From NCBI GenBank assembly GCA_023525715.1, contig CM042010.1:82213894-82277893 (forward strand): a DNA stretch of 64,000 nt, written 5' to 3'. The stretch comes from Cichorium intybus. Its lineage: Eukaryota > Streptophyta > Magnoliopsida > Asterales > Asteraceae. The number at the start of each line of letters is the position of its first letter. The stretch's first letter is position 1. Under the pieces are notes generated by a model. The model searched no databases. It saw nothing but the letters and a program-made list of their open reading frames with translations, and had not been told where the DNA came from. Below are positions 1-12,949 of the stretch, piece by piece. The translations under genes were made by a program, and so were the position numbers.

Positions 1-654
1 AGGCTGCAAAATATAGTATGGAATCCATGTATTGATCCTGATGTTTTTGAAGACAAATGGATTCGCCTTATTGAAGAATTTAATCTTGGGGAAAATAAAT
101 GGCTTAAAGAGATGTTTAACATACGTGACCGATGGATTCCTACGTTTTTCAAAGGTGTTAATCTTTCAGGATTAATGAGGACAACATCTTTATCAGAAAG
201 CCAAAAATATTTCTTCCAGAGATTTTTAAATAAAAAATCAACATTATTGGTATTGATAATGAAGTTTGATGCTGCTATGGACAAACAAAGAAATAGGCAA
301 GTTTCAAATGATTATAATTCAGTAGTGGCAAATCTGTCAACTACAGTCAAAGCATTAACACCTGTATCATTTGAAGTGCAAGAATCTAAGCATTATACAC
401 TGAATGTATTCAAAGCTGTCCAAGATGAGATATATGATTCAGTATGGACTTGTGCACCTGCTCCTGGTGTTATTACTACAACAAATGGAAATGAAATATA
501 TATTGTGATTGAAAATCCGTTTGGTGAAATCACAAAAGTACGAAGCTGTTTTGTATCTCGGCGAGCAAACAATGACAATTCCATTACAAATAAAAAATTT
601 CAATATCAGGTATGGTTTATTTGTTTTATATAAATTTATGTAGATATATGCATA

Positions 655-1022
<368 letters not shown>

Positions 1023-1049
1023 CATTGACCTCACCTTGATTTTTCTGTT

Positions 1050-2134
1050 AAAAGAAATGACAAGGCATTACGTGGATTTAATGTAATATTACGTGGACTT
1101 AATTTTTAATTACATGGAATCTAAAAACATTTTACCCCAATAGCTTTCACCCTACTTCACAAACGACTTCCATGGAACCCGATTCAGAGAAGGAAGAAAA
1201 CGACGACTTGGTGGGAACATGAAATCAGGAACTTATCTCATACTTTCGCATCAACAATCAAGGACTTAGAAGCTTTATTGGCATTAAACGACATCGAATT
1301 GAATTCTACGTTAGAACCCTACGAGCAATTCGATTCATCGAGAAAAGGCCCGTATCGAGCTCTTCAATCTGTTACATTCTCATCTTCGTCATCCATAATC
1401 GATCAAAACTTCAGAACATAAAGAGCTCAAATCCCAAAAAGACGAACAACTTTCAACTTGTACTTCATTGGCCTGGACCTGCACGTTTACTTTCATGGGC
1501 CATCTTACGCAACGGTTCCTCACCGTGACCGATCGACAATCGTTGTTGCCCGTCGTGCTCGTTTCCCTGGAGTGGTATGTTGGTTTGATCGATTATGCAG
1601 AAAGTTGTGATGAAGATGAAAATATTTCTAATTCCTTGGTGCTTTGGTTGATCTTGTGAGCGGATTTGAAGAAAACCTTAATTTTGCGAAATCAAATTGC
1701 TTTATGGGAAGATTACAAGCCAATAGGAGTTGAACCTGTGTCTCAATCGAACGAGATTTTAGATTTCGGTAATTCAGATAACAGAGGTTCTAATGTGGGA
1801 ATTCTATCTCAGTCAATCGTGTTCTTCATGCTTCCATGAAAACAACTGATAGATTGAACTGTTCTTTGATCTTGTACGATGGATCAACAAGGATGTTTTT
1901 GAAGAAAAACTAGAGAGATTGTGGAGGAAACGAGTTCCATAGAAGAAGAGGAGGTGATTCTCTTCAAGCCCTCACTAGACACAACTGAGAACCGATTGTC
2001 GAGGAAACAAGTTCCATGGAAGAAGAAGATGGGTTCTTAACAGACAAAATTTTAACCTAGAAAGAGAGAGAGAGGAACATGGAGTCCACGCAATATGGCA
2101 TTTAAAGCCACGTAATTGCCATGTCATTTCTTTT
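1050..2134. mobile_element. Segment bounded by a ~49-bp imperfect inverted repeat (possible TIR element)
   Basis: The left arm (1050-1098) and right arm (2084-2134) are inverted repeats of one another: GAAATGACAAGGCATTACGT at left against ACGTAATTGCCATGTCATTT at right, continuing inwards to a shared GTCCACG. Identity is about 80% by eye. The interior (1140-2080) has higher GC and exon-like texture but no domain I recognise. It may be a non-autonomous DNA element with a captured gene fragment, lodged in the intron. No target duplication was identified, so the true ends are uncertain. Confidence 0.4.
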
Positions 2135-2999
2135 GACCCACCAAGCACATGTAACCGGAAAGCCAATGTCTCACCTGATAAACCAGTCACCCTAAGGTCA
2201 ACTTTGAACAAAATATAAAGTTGGTTGGTATATTATGTACAAAACATATATTTTAATAGTATTTTTTGTACATATAAAACTTGGATGGTATTTTATGAAC
2301 ATTTTAGATACATGGTTACCCTTATAAGTCATTTTCCCTTATTTTTTTTAAATTAGTTTTTGTTATTAATTTCAGGTAGAAATAAATCAAAAAGAAGAAA
2401 TGTTCATGTATAGTTGCATGGCGTTCGAGCATTTTGGATTGTTATGCAGACATATATTATGCATTTTAAAGTCAAGATTCATTGAGAAAATTCCAGCAAA
2501 GTATTTACTAAGAAGATGGCAAAAAGATATTATCAATCCTGAAGATTTAAAATGAAGTTATTCATCTGGAGAAAGTTCAAGTGGGTGCGAGAAGACTGTC
2601 CAAGAAATATATTCCATGCTTGGAGAACATATAAGCTTGATAGCACATGATTCTGAAGCAGTTCAATATTTGTCTCTTCTAATTAAAGATATAAGGAATA
2701 AAATAATAGCCAATCCACCAAATAAAGATTTATGATCTAAAAGTCAACAATTTGAGTCATTGTTTGGTGTCAAAAAGCCAGATGTACTTGAGATTTTAAG
2801 CCCTGAAAATGTAAAGAATAAAGGATGTGGATCAAGTAAAAGATTTTTGGGACAAAAAGAGATTGCCATGGAGAATATTCAAAAGGAACCAAGAACATGT
2901 AATTGCTGCAAAAAGAAGATTTTACCAACAGAAAAACATGATAAAAGGAATTGTCCTTTAAAAAAGAAGTTGCAAGAAGAAGCGTTGAAGTAAAAAAAA

Positions 3000-4110
3000 A
3001 AAAAAGAAGGAAACAATGTTACAGAAAAATATCAACTGAATTGTTCATTCTTAAATCGATTTTTTTTTTTGTTTTTTAGAATATTTGAAAATAACTATCG
3101 TGTATTTCCATCTGTTAATAAAATGAGTTTTCACATCATGTTCATCAGCCTCTTGTATAACCCCAGGTTTGTTGACATTAAAATCACAAAGTAGTCAAAA
3201 TGTTGCATGTGTATATAAATATGCATATACATTCATATATGCATATGCATATGCATATGCAGTTCATGTTTCATACAGTAACAGTTCATGTTAAGGTAAT
3301 TCATTTGTTCTTACTATTCAGAAATTAGAAGTAAAATTTTTTAGGATTTACAAACTGTTAAAAAACAATACTTCTCACATTTTCAAAACATAAAACAGAG
3401 TAAATGTTTGTTAAATTCAAGCATAAATTCAATATTTTTCACATCAGGTTCAACGACCTCTTGTATAACCATCGATTTTTTTAGAATCAAATCATAAAGT
3501 CAGTCAAAATGTTGCTTGTGTATATAAATTTGCATATACATTCATATATGCATATGCATATACATATGCATATGCATATGCAGTTCATGTATCATACAGT
3601 TCATGTTTCATACAGTAACAGTTCATGTTAAGGTAATTCATTTGTGCTTACTATTTAGAAATTAGAACTAAAATTTTCAGGATTTACAAACGGTTAATAA
3701 ACAATATTTTCACATTTCAAAACATAAAACAGAGTAAATGTTTGTTAGATTCAAACATAAATTCAATATTTTTCACATCAGGTTCAACAGCCTCATGTAT
3801 AACCATAGGTTTGTTTAGAATCAAATCATAAATTCAGTCAAAATGTTGCATGTGTATGTAAATTTGCATATACATTCATATATACATATGCATATAAACA
3901 TGCATATGCACATACAGTTCATCTATCATACAATAACAGATAGCATCCAATTAGTCCTGTTAAGGTAATTCATTTGTTCTTAGTATTTAGAAATTAAAAC
4001 TAAAATTCTAAGAATTCACAAGACCCAATAAACTGTTGTTAAACAATACTGTTTACATTTTTAAAAAATAAAACGAGTAAATGTTTGTTAGAATCAACCA
4101 TAAAATTCAA
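3000..4110. repeat. Three tandem copies derived from the Ulp1 gene's 3' end
   Basis: A unit of about 310-335 bp is repeated with anchors at about 3146, 3454 and 3788; a fourth match at 4205 lies inside the Ulp1-like coding sequence. Each unit carries the reverse complement of the codons for DLNVNKP-VIQEADE, then ATGCAT-rich sequence, then AGTTCATGT...CAGTAACAG and a TTCAT-TTGT-CTTA block. The array is therefore amplified from the terminal exon plus its downstream flank. It fills the gap between the two convergent pseudogenes. Confidence 0.75.
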
Positions 4111-4115
4111 TATTT

Positions 4116-4506
4116 TCAAATCAGTTTCATCCTTGCTTCTCTTCTGTGCCAAGCTTCATATTTGATATGTTCTCTTCTTTCTTTAGGCAACTTTGAAAAT
4201 TCATCAGCCTCTTGTATAACCACAGGTTTGTTGACGTTCAAATCACAAAGTAGTATCTTTGATAAATACTTCTTCCGTAGCTCCCACAATTCTTTTTGCT
4301 GTGCATGAGATTCATATGTCAGTTTACAGTTGTATTTGGAAGGCTGTCCACCCATGAATATTTCCATATGTCTCATAAAAAAATTACACAGTCATTTTGA
4401 TTATCATTTCTCTGCCATTTCATCTTCACATATTTCAGTTCTTTTTTCTTAAATTAGACGCATTTGGATGTTGAATGTCTTTCAAATAACGCGCGAAAAA
4501 AGCAGC
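4116..4506 (-). pseudogene. Ulp1-like protease, terminal exon with catalytic Cys
   Basis: The exon follows a TTCAG acceptor. It holds the Gln/Cys end of a C48 protease: QRNDNQNDC then VIF-L, where the family consensus is Q...DCG(V/I)F. The Gly after the catalytic Cys is Val here. The reading frame is broken twice in homopolymers, in an A run near 4450 and a T run near 4378. The downstream part is open: MRHMEIFMGG ... ELRKKYLSKILLCDLNVNK ... REARMKLI, ending in a stop. MRHME after the Cys block is a typical plant Ulp1-like feature. Confidence 0.8.
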
Positions 4507-4587
4507 CTGAAGTCAAGAATGTAAATTTAAAATTTATAAATGAAACGTTATAAAATTAGTAGAAAGTAATAATCATGTAAATCTTAC

Positions 4588-4699
4588 AATTTTTTTGGGT
4601 ACATCATCATAGAATTCTTAAGGATAGTCCTTCATGTTATCCAAAATTAATACAGATGGAATTGTGTTATCAATAACCACTACATAGTAGTGGTTATTT
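4588..4699 (-). pseudogene. Ulp1-like protease, exon with catalytic His and Asp
   Basis: Between a TTTAG acceptor and a GTAAG donor the exon reads NHYYVVVID, then SVLILDNMKD, then a stop, then EFYDDVPKK. His in NHYY and Asp in LDN match the catalytic His and Asp of C48 proteases (HYYxxVI...LDN). One in-frame TAA interrupts it. Confidence 0.8.
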
Positions 4700-4792
4700 C
4701 TAAACACAGGAAAAAAATACATGTTCATTATTTAAAAAATTAGGTAATATGTACTAAGCAATTAGTAAATATTTGAACAGTTGAGTACATAC

Positions 4793-4909
4793 CAAATCAA
4801 TGTATCTCAAATTTCCAGCATTTGTGTTATTCACATATGGATATAAGTTATTTGTGAACTCCAGATAAAAATCAACATTGTCGGCATTTGAATTCAACAT
4901 CTGCTCAGT
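4793..4909 (-). pseudogene. Ulp1-like protease, exon before the catalytic His
   Basis: A short exon with clear AG acceptor and GT donor, encoding TEQMLNS-NADNVDFYLEF and NAGNLRYIDL. Order and phase fit directly upstream of the His exon. A copy of the pol-less Copia-type element starts 180 bp further upstream on this strand. Confidence 0.6.
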
Positions 4910-4949
4910 CTAAATATAAATAAAATGCAAAAAAACTTTTTATTAATGT

Positions 4950-5089
4950 AAGAATCATACATATAAACACGCATGGATAACATGGATATGCATATAAATA
5001 TACATATATACATGCATATGCATATAAATATGCATATATACATATAACTTGCATAGATAACATGGATATGCATATAAATATGCATATAT
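4950..5089. repeat. ATGCAT/CATATG repeats
   Basis: CATATGCATATAAATATGCATATA-like degenerate repeats; they resume at 13096 after the LTR insertion and supplied the TATAT target site. Confidence 0.8.
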
Positions 5090-5819
5090 TATTGGATTAG
5101 GTGTCTAAGCCATGACTAATAATTTGTATTTACCTAATTAATAGAAGCAAAGTCCATTTGGGTTGCCCTCATGGCTAGAGGTTTAGCAGAAAATCCAGGA
5201 GAGAGAAAGATTGATTTATTATATGATTAATAAATCAATAGAAATAAAATAAGTAGTTTATTAATATATTATGGTGATAATATATTAATTAGAAACTATA
5301 TTAATTAATTAGAAATTAATCTGGAATTAATTGGAATTAATTTGGTGATTATCTTGATTAATTAAAGGTGCATGGGCTGAATTGTAATTATTCAATAGTT
5401 GAGTAAGTGACAATTATGGTAGTTTAAGTGGGCAACGAAATTATGGAGGGATTATCCACAATTTCGATTATTATATGTTAGGATAAATAGATTTGAATTG
5501 ATAGATAAAGGTTTATCTTGGAAACTATAAATAGAGACCCCTAGGCACCATAAAAGCCTTGACTTTTTCCTCTCTTCCCTCTCTATGGAACTTTCGAAAA
5601 CCCTAGTTTTGGGTGTGACTTCATTTGAGGCAAGGCACTTGCGTTGCTTAGCTTGCAAGAAACAACTAAAAGGTTAGTTTTTTTCTGATTTTATTCTTTT
5701 AGTTATTTTCTTATGGCCTTTAGGAATATATTTATATGTTCAATAGTAGAAAAAATAGATACTCATAGGTTGCATGTGAAGTTAGGGTTTTAGTTCATAG
5801 ATTTGCATAAAACCCTTCA
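5090..5819 (+). repeat. 5' LTR of pol-less Copia-type element A
   Basis: 730 bp, matching 11664-12392 with roughly 2-2.5% differences by eye. A TATA box (TATAAATAG) lies at 5526-5534. It ends CCCTTCA directly before the PBS. A frame common to both LTR copies (5452-5658, minus) is not a gene. Confidence 0.9.
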
Positions 5820-5820
5820 G

Positions 5821-5832
5821 TGGTATCAGAGC
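5821..5832 (+). promoter_or_regulatory. Primer binding site (tRNA-Met)
   Basis: TGGTATCAGAGC one base after the 5' LTR, complementary to the 3' end of plant initiator tRNA-Met. Confidence 0.9.
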
Positions 5833-6492
5833 AATTTGGTTGTTTTCTTGTTAAATTGCTATAATTGTCTTCCTAAAAATTAGGGTTTAATTTAATTAAT
5901 TGTTTAATTAAAATATAATTAATGGTTTAATTTAATTTTAGATTTAATAGTTATAAATTTCGAAAAATTAAAAGATAAAACTAGGAATATTTTAAAAGTC
6001 TAAAATATTTGGATTTAATTAATTTAATTAATTGTTTAATTAAAAGATGAATTAAATCTTTTAAATGTTTTAATTTAATTTTAAATTTAATAGTTTAAAT
6101 TTCCAATAAATTAAAAGATAAACCAGGAATATTTTAAAATGTTTAAAATACATCTTATATATATTATAATTAAAAGTTAATATTATATGTATAAGATAAT
6201 TGGTCAGTCAAATCAATAGTAGGCCTCATTCACGAAGCTGGTCTATAAGGAGGGTATAAGGAAACTGTCTATAAAATGGCGGTTGAATGAGTGTCCACTC
6301 TCACCCACCGCTCTCTTGATCAGTGGAGGGTCGTTAGCCGAACGGGTTTGATAGGACAACTTAATCTCATTAAAAGTATAATGTTATTAATGAAAGTACT
6401 AGAACAACTTTATAAAATCCCAAATCTAGTTACTTTAGGAAAAATGTGAAAAGATGCTAACCCATGAAATTACACACTACACTTTATGAGAA

Positions 6493-6608
6493 ATTAGTGG
6501 AGCGTGTGTGGTTAACCGGCACACTAATAGGGGATCATATAGAGTGGTAATGGGTTTCTCATGATTTATCATTGTTGATGGAGCGTGTATGGTTAACCGG
6601 CACATCAA
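6493..6608 (+). ncRNA. Covarying hairpins 1 and 2 (element A)
   Basis: Hairpin 1 (6493-6528) has arms ATTAGTG / CACTAAT; hairpin 2 (6575-6608) has arms TTGATG / CATCAA. Both enclose 22 nt of the form GAGCGTGTGTGG-N4-CCGGCA. The arms differ between the two copies yet stay complementary. The role is unknown; a structured element of the transposon RNA is inferred. Confidence 0.6.
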
Positions 6609-6667
6609 TTAGAGATGATAAATGACATTGAGGTTACCGAGCATATTTTCATGGTTATTCACATCAA

Positions 6668-6698
6668 GTTTGTGATCCTCGGCATCCCAGTCACAAAC
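6668..6698 (+). ncRNA. Second hairpin type in element A leader
   Basis: GTTTGTGA (6668-6675) pairs with TCACAAAC (6691-6698) around a 15-nt loop. The equivalent in element B (28004-28034) keeps most pairs. Confidence 0.4.
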
Positions 6699-6939
6699 AG
6701 TGGAGCATATCCGAGATTAAACATGCCATTGAACAGTTCAATGAATCTCAACAGATCTAGGAATTTCATAAGACTGAAATTGATAAATGTTTATCTACCT
6801 TAATGACCATTATGTTGTGATTACGGCATCCCTCTTCACATCATAGTTGGGATATTTTGGATCCTAGCCTTATTAAATAACATATTGGGCAATTATTTAA
6901 AAGGATCAATTAAACTAATAAATTCTGTTTCTTTTATAT

Positions 6940-7776
6940 ATGTCTGAAGAAAGTGTCATTCTCCTCCTTCTCCTCCTTCACCCATTTCTGAGAATTTCAG
7001 AAAGCACCTGTTATATATGGTAAGGCTGACTCGCCTGGACTATGAGATATGGCTTCACAAATAGAAAATGGTTCTTAGTTTTGCTGGCAAGCCATATCTT
7101 ATTGAATGTCCGCTCCCAAAAGCATGGCATCACACAGCAGCTTGTGATGAGCATGACCACTTGACTATTGAGTCAAAGGCAGTTCGTTACCTCATGCTAT
7201 TGATCAGTGACCCCGAGTTTCGCAGGGATTTAAAATTCTTGGGGTCAGATAAGTTAGCACAGCTGGTCCAGGAAAGGTTTCGAGAACCGGTTGACAAAGG
7301 ACGAGCTAGGATCTTCAAAAGACTTGCAGAGTGCAAGCTAAAAGAAGGTAGTAGCATCAATTCGCATTTCTTGAGATTGAAGCATAGATAGGAGAATTGT
7401 ACAAACTTGGTTATTCCATAAGTCAGGAGATGAGTGTTAACTTTCTACTCGCCTCATTGACTAGCAAGTACGATCTGTTCATTCAGACGTATAGAAAGGA
7501 AGACCAGAAAAGGACCCTCATGGAAATGCGTCCACTGTTGACTTTATATGAGTCACTCTTGGACAGGCATAGCTCCAATGGCTCAGCTACTTCTGGATTA
7601 AGTCCAGTGAAGAAACGTAACAATAAACGGTCGAGATCGTCTAGACATGTCTCAAACTGGGAATCCACTAAATCGGATACAGTCACGGAAAGATTGGAAG
7701 ACGCTCCAAATCTTTTGAAAGCTCAAGTATATCTAAAAACCTCAAAACTCCTGTTCCAAGATTTCTTGATACATAA
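6940..7776 (+). pseudogene. Copia-type gag, decayed (element A)
   Basis: Homologous to the open gag at 29388-30227. It starts at the equivalent ATG (6940) but has lost its frame early. Readable blocks are 7068-7391 and 7397-7776, with shared motifs ARIFKRLAECKLKEGSS, GYSxSQE and FIQTYRKEDQKRTLMEM. The C-terminus is basic (KKRNNKRSRSSRH), suggesting nucleic-acid binding. No CCHC knuckle is visible. Confidence 0.75.
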
Positions 7777-8109
7777 TGTGATAGTCACATTTTGGTTTGT
7801 ATGCAGGGAATCAATAAGGCATGGGACTCTGGCGCATAGGAGCATATTTGGATTGGATCTCCAGCTCGTGCAGTTTTGAAGTTTAGATAGATATTAAAAT
7901 ATTGTTATTAGCCTTTAGATGCGTTTTGTCATTGTCTATCATATATTACATTGTTCAAGGATTTTTGTTTTTAATAAAATTGTCAAATTTCTTTTAACAC
8001 CTATTGTCTAAAATTGTCCTTGAAATGTTATATGAATGTGTTGAATGTATGATTAGTAATAACTTGAATGTTGATGCATCCAAAGTGTTTGGATTCAAGA
8101 ATTGTGTCA

Positions 8110-8410
8110 TTTATGATTGTTCATACAAATGTTATAAGAATCAATTCAACCAAATGTCCAGTTGGATAGGACTTTGGAATCATTTGACTTAAATTCACTT
8201 GATGAATTGAGTTCTTAATGTGTCAAGAAATGAATCAACCAAAGGTCCAGTTGGACAGGACTTTGGAATCATCTGACTTAGAGTCAGATGATGATTAAGT
8301 TCTTTATAAAGCACATGTGGCAAGAAATGAATCACCCAAAGATCCAGAGGATATGATTTTGGAATCACTTGACTTAGAGTCAACTGAAGATTGCAAGTCT
8401 TGAATAACGT
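8110..8410 (+). repeat. Three degenerate tandem units (~95 bp) with a palindromic core
   Basis: Units share AACCAAAGGTCCAGTTGGA, then GACTTTGGAATCA and a TGACTTAGAGTCA inverted-repeat core. In the second unit CATCTGACT pairs with AGTCAGATG. The same array is in element B at 30600-30860. Not coding. Confidence 0.6.
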
Positions 8411-9529
8411 TAACAAAGTCATAAGTTTACATATACATGTAAAAGACATTGAGATTAAGAGCAACAGAAACACCTGTTAATGTGTATTGCATGAATCTTG
8501 ATATAGAACACAATTGTTTGTACTTCATTTATCATTCGGTATGACAAATATGACTTCGCTTATCGAGATAAGCGATTGAATTGAAACCTTGAACAGTTCA
8601 AGGACTTTAAAGGAAGTACAAGTTCCACAGAACCTGAGCGATAACATAAACTAAGAAAAATGTTTCACAGTTCATTCTCTTCCAAGAACATTAATAGTTA
8701 TAATGTGTCTTAGGGAAGATAATGGAGCATTGGTCGAAACAGTTCGATCCTCAATGTATGAGATACATTGCCAATTAGTTTCCAATAAGTTGAATACTAT
8801 ACCAGTCAGTCCATATAAACCATATCCCGACCACATCCTAGACTGAGTAGGTCTTGCAGACACTGTCTGAAATGTAAAGCTGGGATTATCCCACTTATAC
8901 ATAGAAAGTCCAGGGTCTTGTAGTGTTCATCTGAACCTCATGACTAGCCTGAACATGATCAGCATTGTCATTTCATTGGCTATCCCACTGTAACTGTAAA
9001 AGAAGAGCTCTTTTAGAAAGAACTCACGGTCTAAGGAAACAGTGGGAGTTGGGACAGTCCTGAATGAGTTTAGGATTAGCCAAATGAAAGAACCTTTAGT
9101 CATCACTAGGCTTGGAGCAGAAATCAGATTTATGTTTTTACAACTGACATAATCTCCTCTTGACCAGTAGGATTGATCACCATCATAAGTAGTTATGATC
9201 GGGGTGACATACCAATTGGTGGTTAAACACTATAGTTGTTACGGATTTACAATCTGACTACTTGGAAGCATTGGTGAGCCCGGTTGCTGCCAAACAAGAG
9301 AACCTTACGGCGAGACACAGTCTATTTGAAAATTTGATTGATTTTACACCTGGTCTAAAAACCAGTGGGAGTAACTGAATCATCAAAAGAAAGCGACATG
9401 GACAGACACATACCTTCAGAATATCTGCTTGAGTAAGACGATACTCAGAGTCAAGTAATTGATTCTGGGAACAGCACTCTCAATAGAAGATGAAATCCGA
9501 AAGGAAACTACATGGCACATTGTGAATCG

Positions 9530-9563
9530 TTAGTGGAGCGTGAGTGGATCACCGACACACTAA
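9530..9563 (+). ncRNA. Covarying hairpin 3 (element A)
   Basis: Arms TTAGTG / CACTAA around the 22-nt apical part GAGCGTGAGTGG-ATCA-CCGACA. Confidence 0.55.
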
Positions 9564-10525
9564 TATGGACTCACAAAGAGTGTCCTAGTACAAAGGTACA
9601 TGAGCCCGGGATTACCCTACGGGCATCTCGCAAGATAGGATATTCAGATTCTCAAAAATATGCCAAAGGATTGGATTTTTGAGAAAGGGCTGAAAGATTT
9701 CCATTAAGATGTTAGAAGGTTTGGAATCTCAAAATGTGCCAAAAGTCATGGATTTTGTGAATAGTCCATAACCGTGTCAAAGCCAGTGGGAGTGTCGCTG
9801 TTATCTACTATCTCCATATGGGGGTTACATACTGTTTCTAGGAAATGTCTTTTTTCATTACAAAGTGTAATGACTTGGTGTTAAGAGACGGATCGCTATG
9901 AAAGACTTAATAGAAATACGACATACTCAGGTGGTTGTAAACGTCTGTGAGACAGATCCAGACTCTGCCAAGATGATCTTGATGAGATTCAAGATGCATA
10001 AACCCAGGAAAGGGTTTGTTATCATTGCAAAGTGTGATGGCTTGGCATGAAAGAAATAAAGAAAGTGCAACATACTCACGTAATTCACAATCATCTATTG
10101 GATAGATGAAATCGCCAGCATAGACCTAGACATTGTAAGCATGATATTGATAAGATTCAAGATGCATGAGAAGAGTCTCCGAAAGGAAATAGTTTTTCGA
10201 AAATCATGACACAAGGAATATAAATAATCTTTGGATTTTGGAAGGGTTTGGAATAAGATTGGATCGGGTTCCACAAGTTTCTTGGATCGATCATAATGTC
10301 ATGAACATGTCCTGATGACTTGATGCTTAGGACATAGTAAGTTGGATTCAGGACATTGTCTGGCTGGGAATACTAGATGGATTGTTTGAACTCAAGTGAG
10401 AATTCATTGGGAAATGATTGGGGTGAAAGTGATAGGGTTAATTTGAAAGATTTTCAAAGTGGTAATTATTAACGTCAGGACATGATGTTAAAGGACTTCA
10501 TGGTTAAACAATCTCGTTGGTATTC

Positions 10526-10557
10526 TGATGGAGCGCGTGTGGTTCACCGGCACATCA
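10526..10557 (+). ncRNA. Covarying hairpin 4 (element A)
   Basis: Arms TGATG / CATCA around GAGCGCGTGTGG-TTCA-CCGGCA (22 nt). Confidence 0.55.
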
Positions 10558-11650
10558 TAACACCTCGAAATAGTCTTAGGGTGCAGCCAAGTAGACTAAA
10601 GACCCTAGAACCATAGGAAGTCACAGTACACATTACCAGGATGGAGTTAGGAGAGAAATTGACAGGATAACATATTGAGATGTTATCGGATGAGCATTCG
10701 ATTGGATCATCTACAATAAAGTGTATAAGTATAAGATATTTTAGATACATAGAAAGAGTGTAAGATTCATAAAGACATAGCTATAAAAATTAGAATTGAA
10801 ATTTTAAAAGAAATCTTTAAACCGATAATAGTTTATGACAAGATCCGACTTGGTGATTACCTTGTGGAGACTTGGTAATAAGCAGGAGTAGCTGCCAGTC
10901 AGATCTTTATCTTTCGCTTTCACATGTTTTACTTCCCGAATAATTTAATTATTCAGAAAGGTCCACAGTCGTTCATACTTTGGGAAGTAAGTATTGAATC
11001 AAGACTGTCATGAATTGGTTTGTAGACTGTCTAAGGAGTTAGACATAGCAATAGGATTGCTACAACATTCATGAGTACTTAGAAATAGAGATTTGAGTAT
11101 TGGATAAATCCACGCTCAATAGATTGCTTCATGGATTATATCACAAGCAATGTTGAGACGATAATATCTTATGGTCTTGAAGTAGAGAGATATGAATTAT
11201 AATTTATAAGGCAGTTGTTCATTGATAATACGAAAACGCATTGGTAACTCGATGTTATAAAACATGTTCTTGTGAAGAATGTGACTGGTAAAAGATATAA
11301 GCATATGAGTCGAAGCTTATTCGTTCCTTAACCTTGATGGGAAATAGATATCTGTAGGCCTCTCGATGATTTTGAAGTTGACTAAAGTGCTGGTAACCTG
11401 GACTAAATTGATGTGTTCAATTAGAAGTCCAAAAGTCATAAGCGGAATCGGAAATCGAGAAATAGAGTATCGGACAGAGATTGATCTCAATCCATGTCTC
11501 GTGTCTGAAAATATCTTGTTAGACGAAGGATCATATGATCACTTATCTATGGATAGAACTGACTGGGTCAGAGTTCGGCATCAGTTTCTAGGAAGCTACA
11601 GTTTGCTGATTAATTAGAGGTTAAATTGGTAATTATAGTCATAGACGTAT

Positions 11651-11663
11651 CCAAGTGGGAGAC
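11651..11663 (+). promoter_or_regulatory. Polypurine tract of element A
   Basis: CCAAGTGGGAGAC immediately before the TG of the next LTR; same sequence in element B. Confidence 0.8.
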
Positions 11664-12392
11664 TGTTGGATTAGGTGTCTAAGCCATGACTAATAATTTG
11701 TATTTACCTAATTAATAGAAGCAAAGTCCATTTGGGTTGCCCTCATGGCTAGAGGTTTAGCAGAAAATCCAGGAGAGAGAAAGATTGATTTATTATATGA
11801 CTAATAAATCAATAGAAATAAAATAAGTAGTTTATTAATATACTATGGTGATAATATATTAATTAGAAACTATATTAATTAATTAGAAATTAATCTGGAA
11901 TTAATTGGAATTAATTTGGTGATTAATTTGATTAATTAAAGGTGTAGGGGCTGAATTGTAATTATTCAATAGTTGAGTAAGTGACAATTATGGTAGTTTA
12001 AGTGGGCAACGAAATTATGGAGGGATTATCCACAATTTCGATTATTATATGTTAGGATAAATAGATTTGAATTGATAGATAAAGGTTTATCTTGGAAACT
12101 ATAAATAGAGACCCCTAGGCACCATAAAAGCCTTGACTTTTTCCTCTCTTCCCTCTCTATGGAACTTTCGAAAACCCTAGTTTTGGGTGTGACTTCATTT
12201 GAGGCAAGGCACTTGCGTTGCTTAGCTTGCAAGAAACAACTAAAAGGTTAGTTTTTTCTGTTTTTATTCTTTTAGTTATTTTCTTGTGGCATTTAGGAAT
12301 ATATTTATATGTTCAATAGTAGAAAACATAGATCCTCATAGGTTGCATGTGAAGTTAGGTTTTTAGTTCATAGATTTGCATAAAACCCTTCA
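11664..12392 (+). repeat. Second full LTR of element A
   Basis: 729 bp, begins TGTTGGATTAGG and ends CCCTTCA. Unlike a terminal 3' LTR it is followed by another PBS-like sequence (GTGGTATCAGATC, one base off) and leader sequence. Confidence 0.9.
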
Positions 12393-12949
12393 GTGGTATC
12401 AGATCATTTTGGTTGTTTTCTTGTTGAATTGCTATAATTGTCTTCCTAAAAATTAGGGTTTAATTTAATTAATTGTTTAATTAAAAGATAATTAATGGTT
12501 TAATTTAATTTTAAATTTAATAGTTATAAATTTCGAAAAATTAAAAGATAAAACTAGGAATATTTTAAAAGTCTAAAATATTTGGATTTAATTAATTTAA
12601 TTAATTGTTTAATTAAAAGATGAATTAAATCTTTTAAATGTTTTAATTTAATTTTAAATTTAATAGTTTAAATTTCCAATAAATTAAAAGATAAACCAGG
12701 AATATTTTAAAAGGTTTAAAATACATCTTATATATATTATAATTAAAAGTTAATATTATATGCATAAGATAATTGGTTAGTCAAATCAATAGTAGGCCTC
12801 ATTCACGAAGCTGGTCTATAAGGAGGGTATAAGGAAACTGCCTATAAAATGGCGGTTGAATGGGTGTCCACTCTCAACCACCGCTCTCTTGATCAGTGGA
12901 GGGTCGTTTGCCGAACGAGTTTGATAGGACAACTTAATCTCATTAAAAG
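12393..12949 (+). repeat. Second, truncated internal leader of element A
   Basis: Repeats 5820-6376 of the same element (leader with AATTTAATTAATTG runs, then TAGGCCTCATTCACGAAGC). It stops at TAAAAG, where it passes into LTR sequence. Confidence 0.8.

Larger units (their letters stand above)
8470..11650 (+). other. Non-coding interior of element A
   Basis: About 3.2 kb collinear with 30930-33950 of element B but without any pol domain in six frames. It holds hairpins 3 and 4 and three CAGTGGGAG motifs resembling the element's own PPT (about 9040, 9363 and 9783). Confidence 0.7.

Noticed and set aside
8470..11650. Hidden Copia pol in element A
   Set aside because: Searched all frames by eye for YVDD, KARLV, DSG and QNGV-type motifs in both copies and found none.
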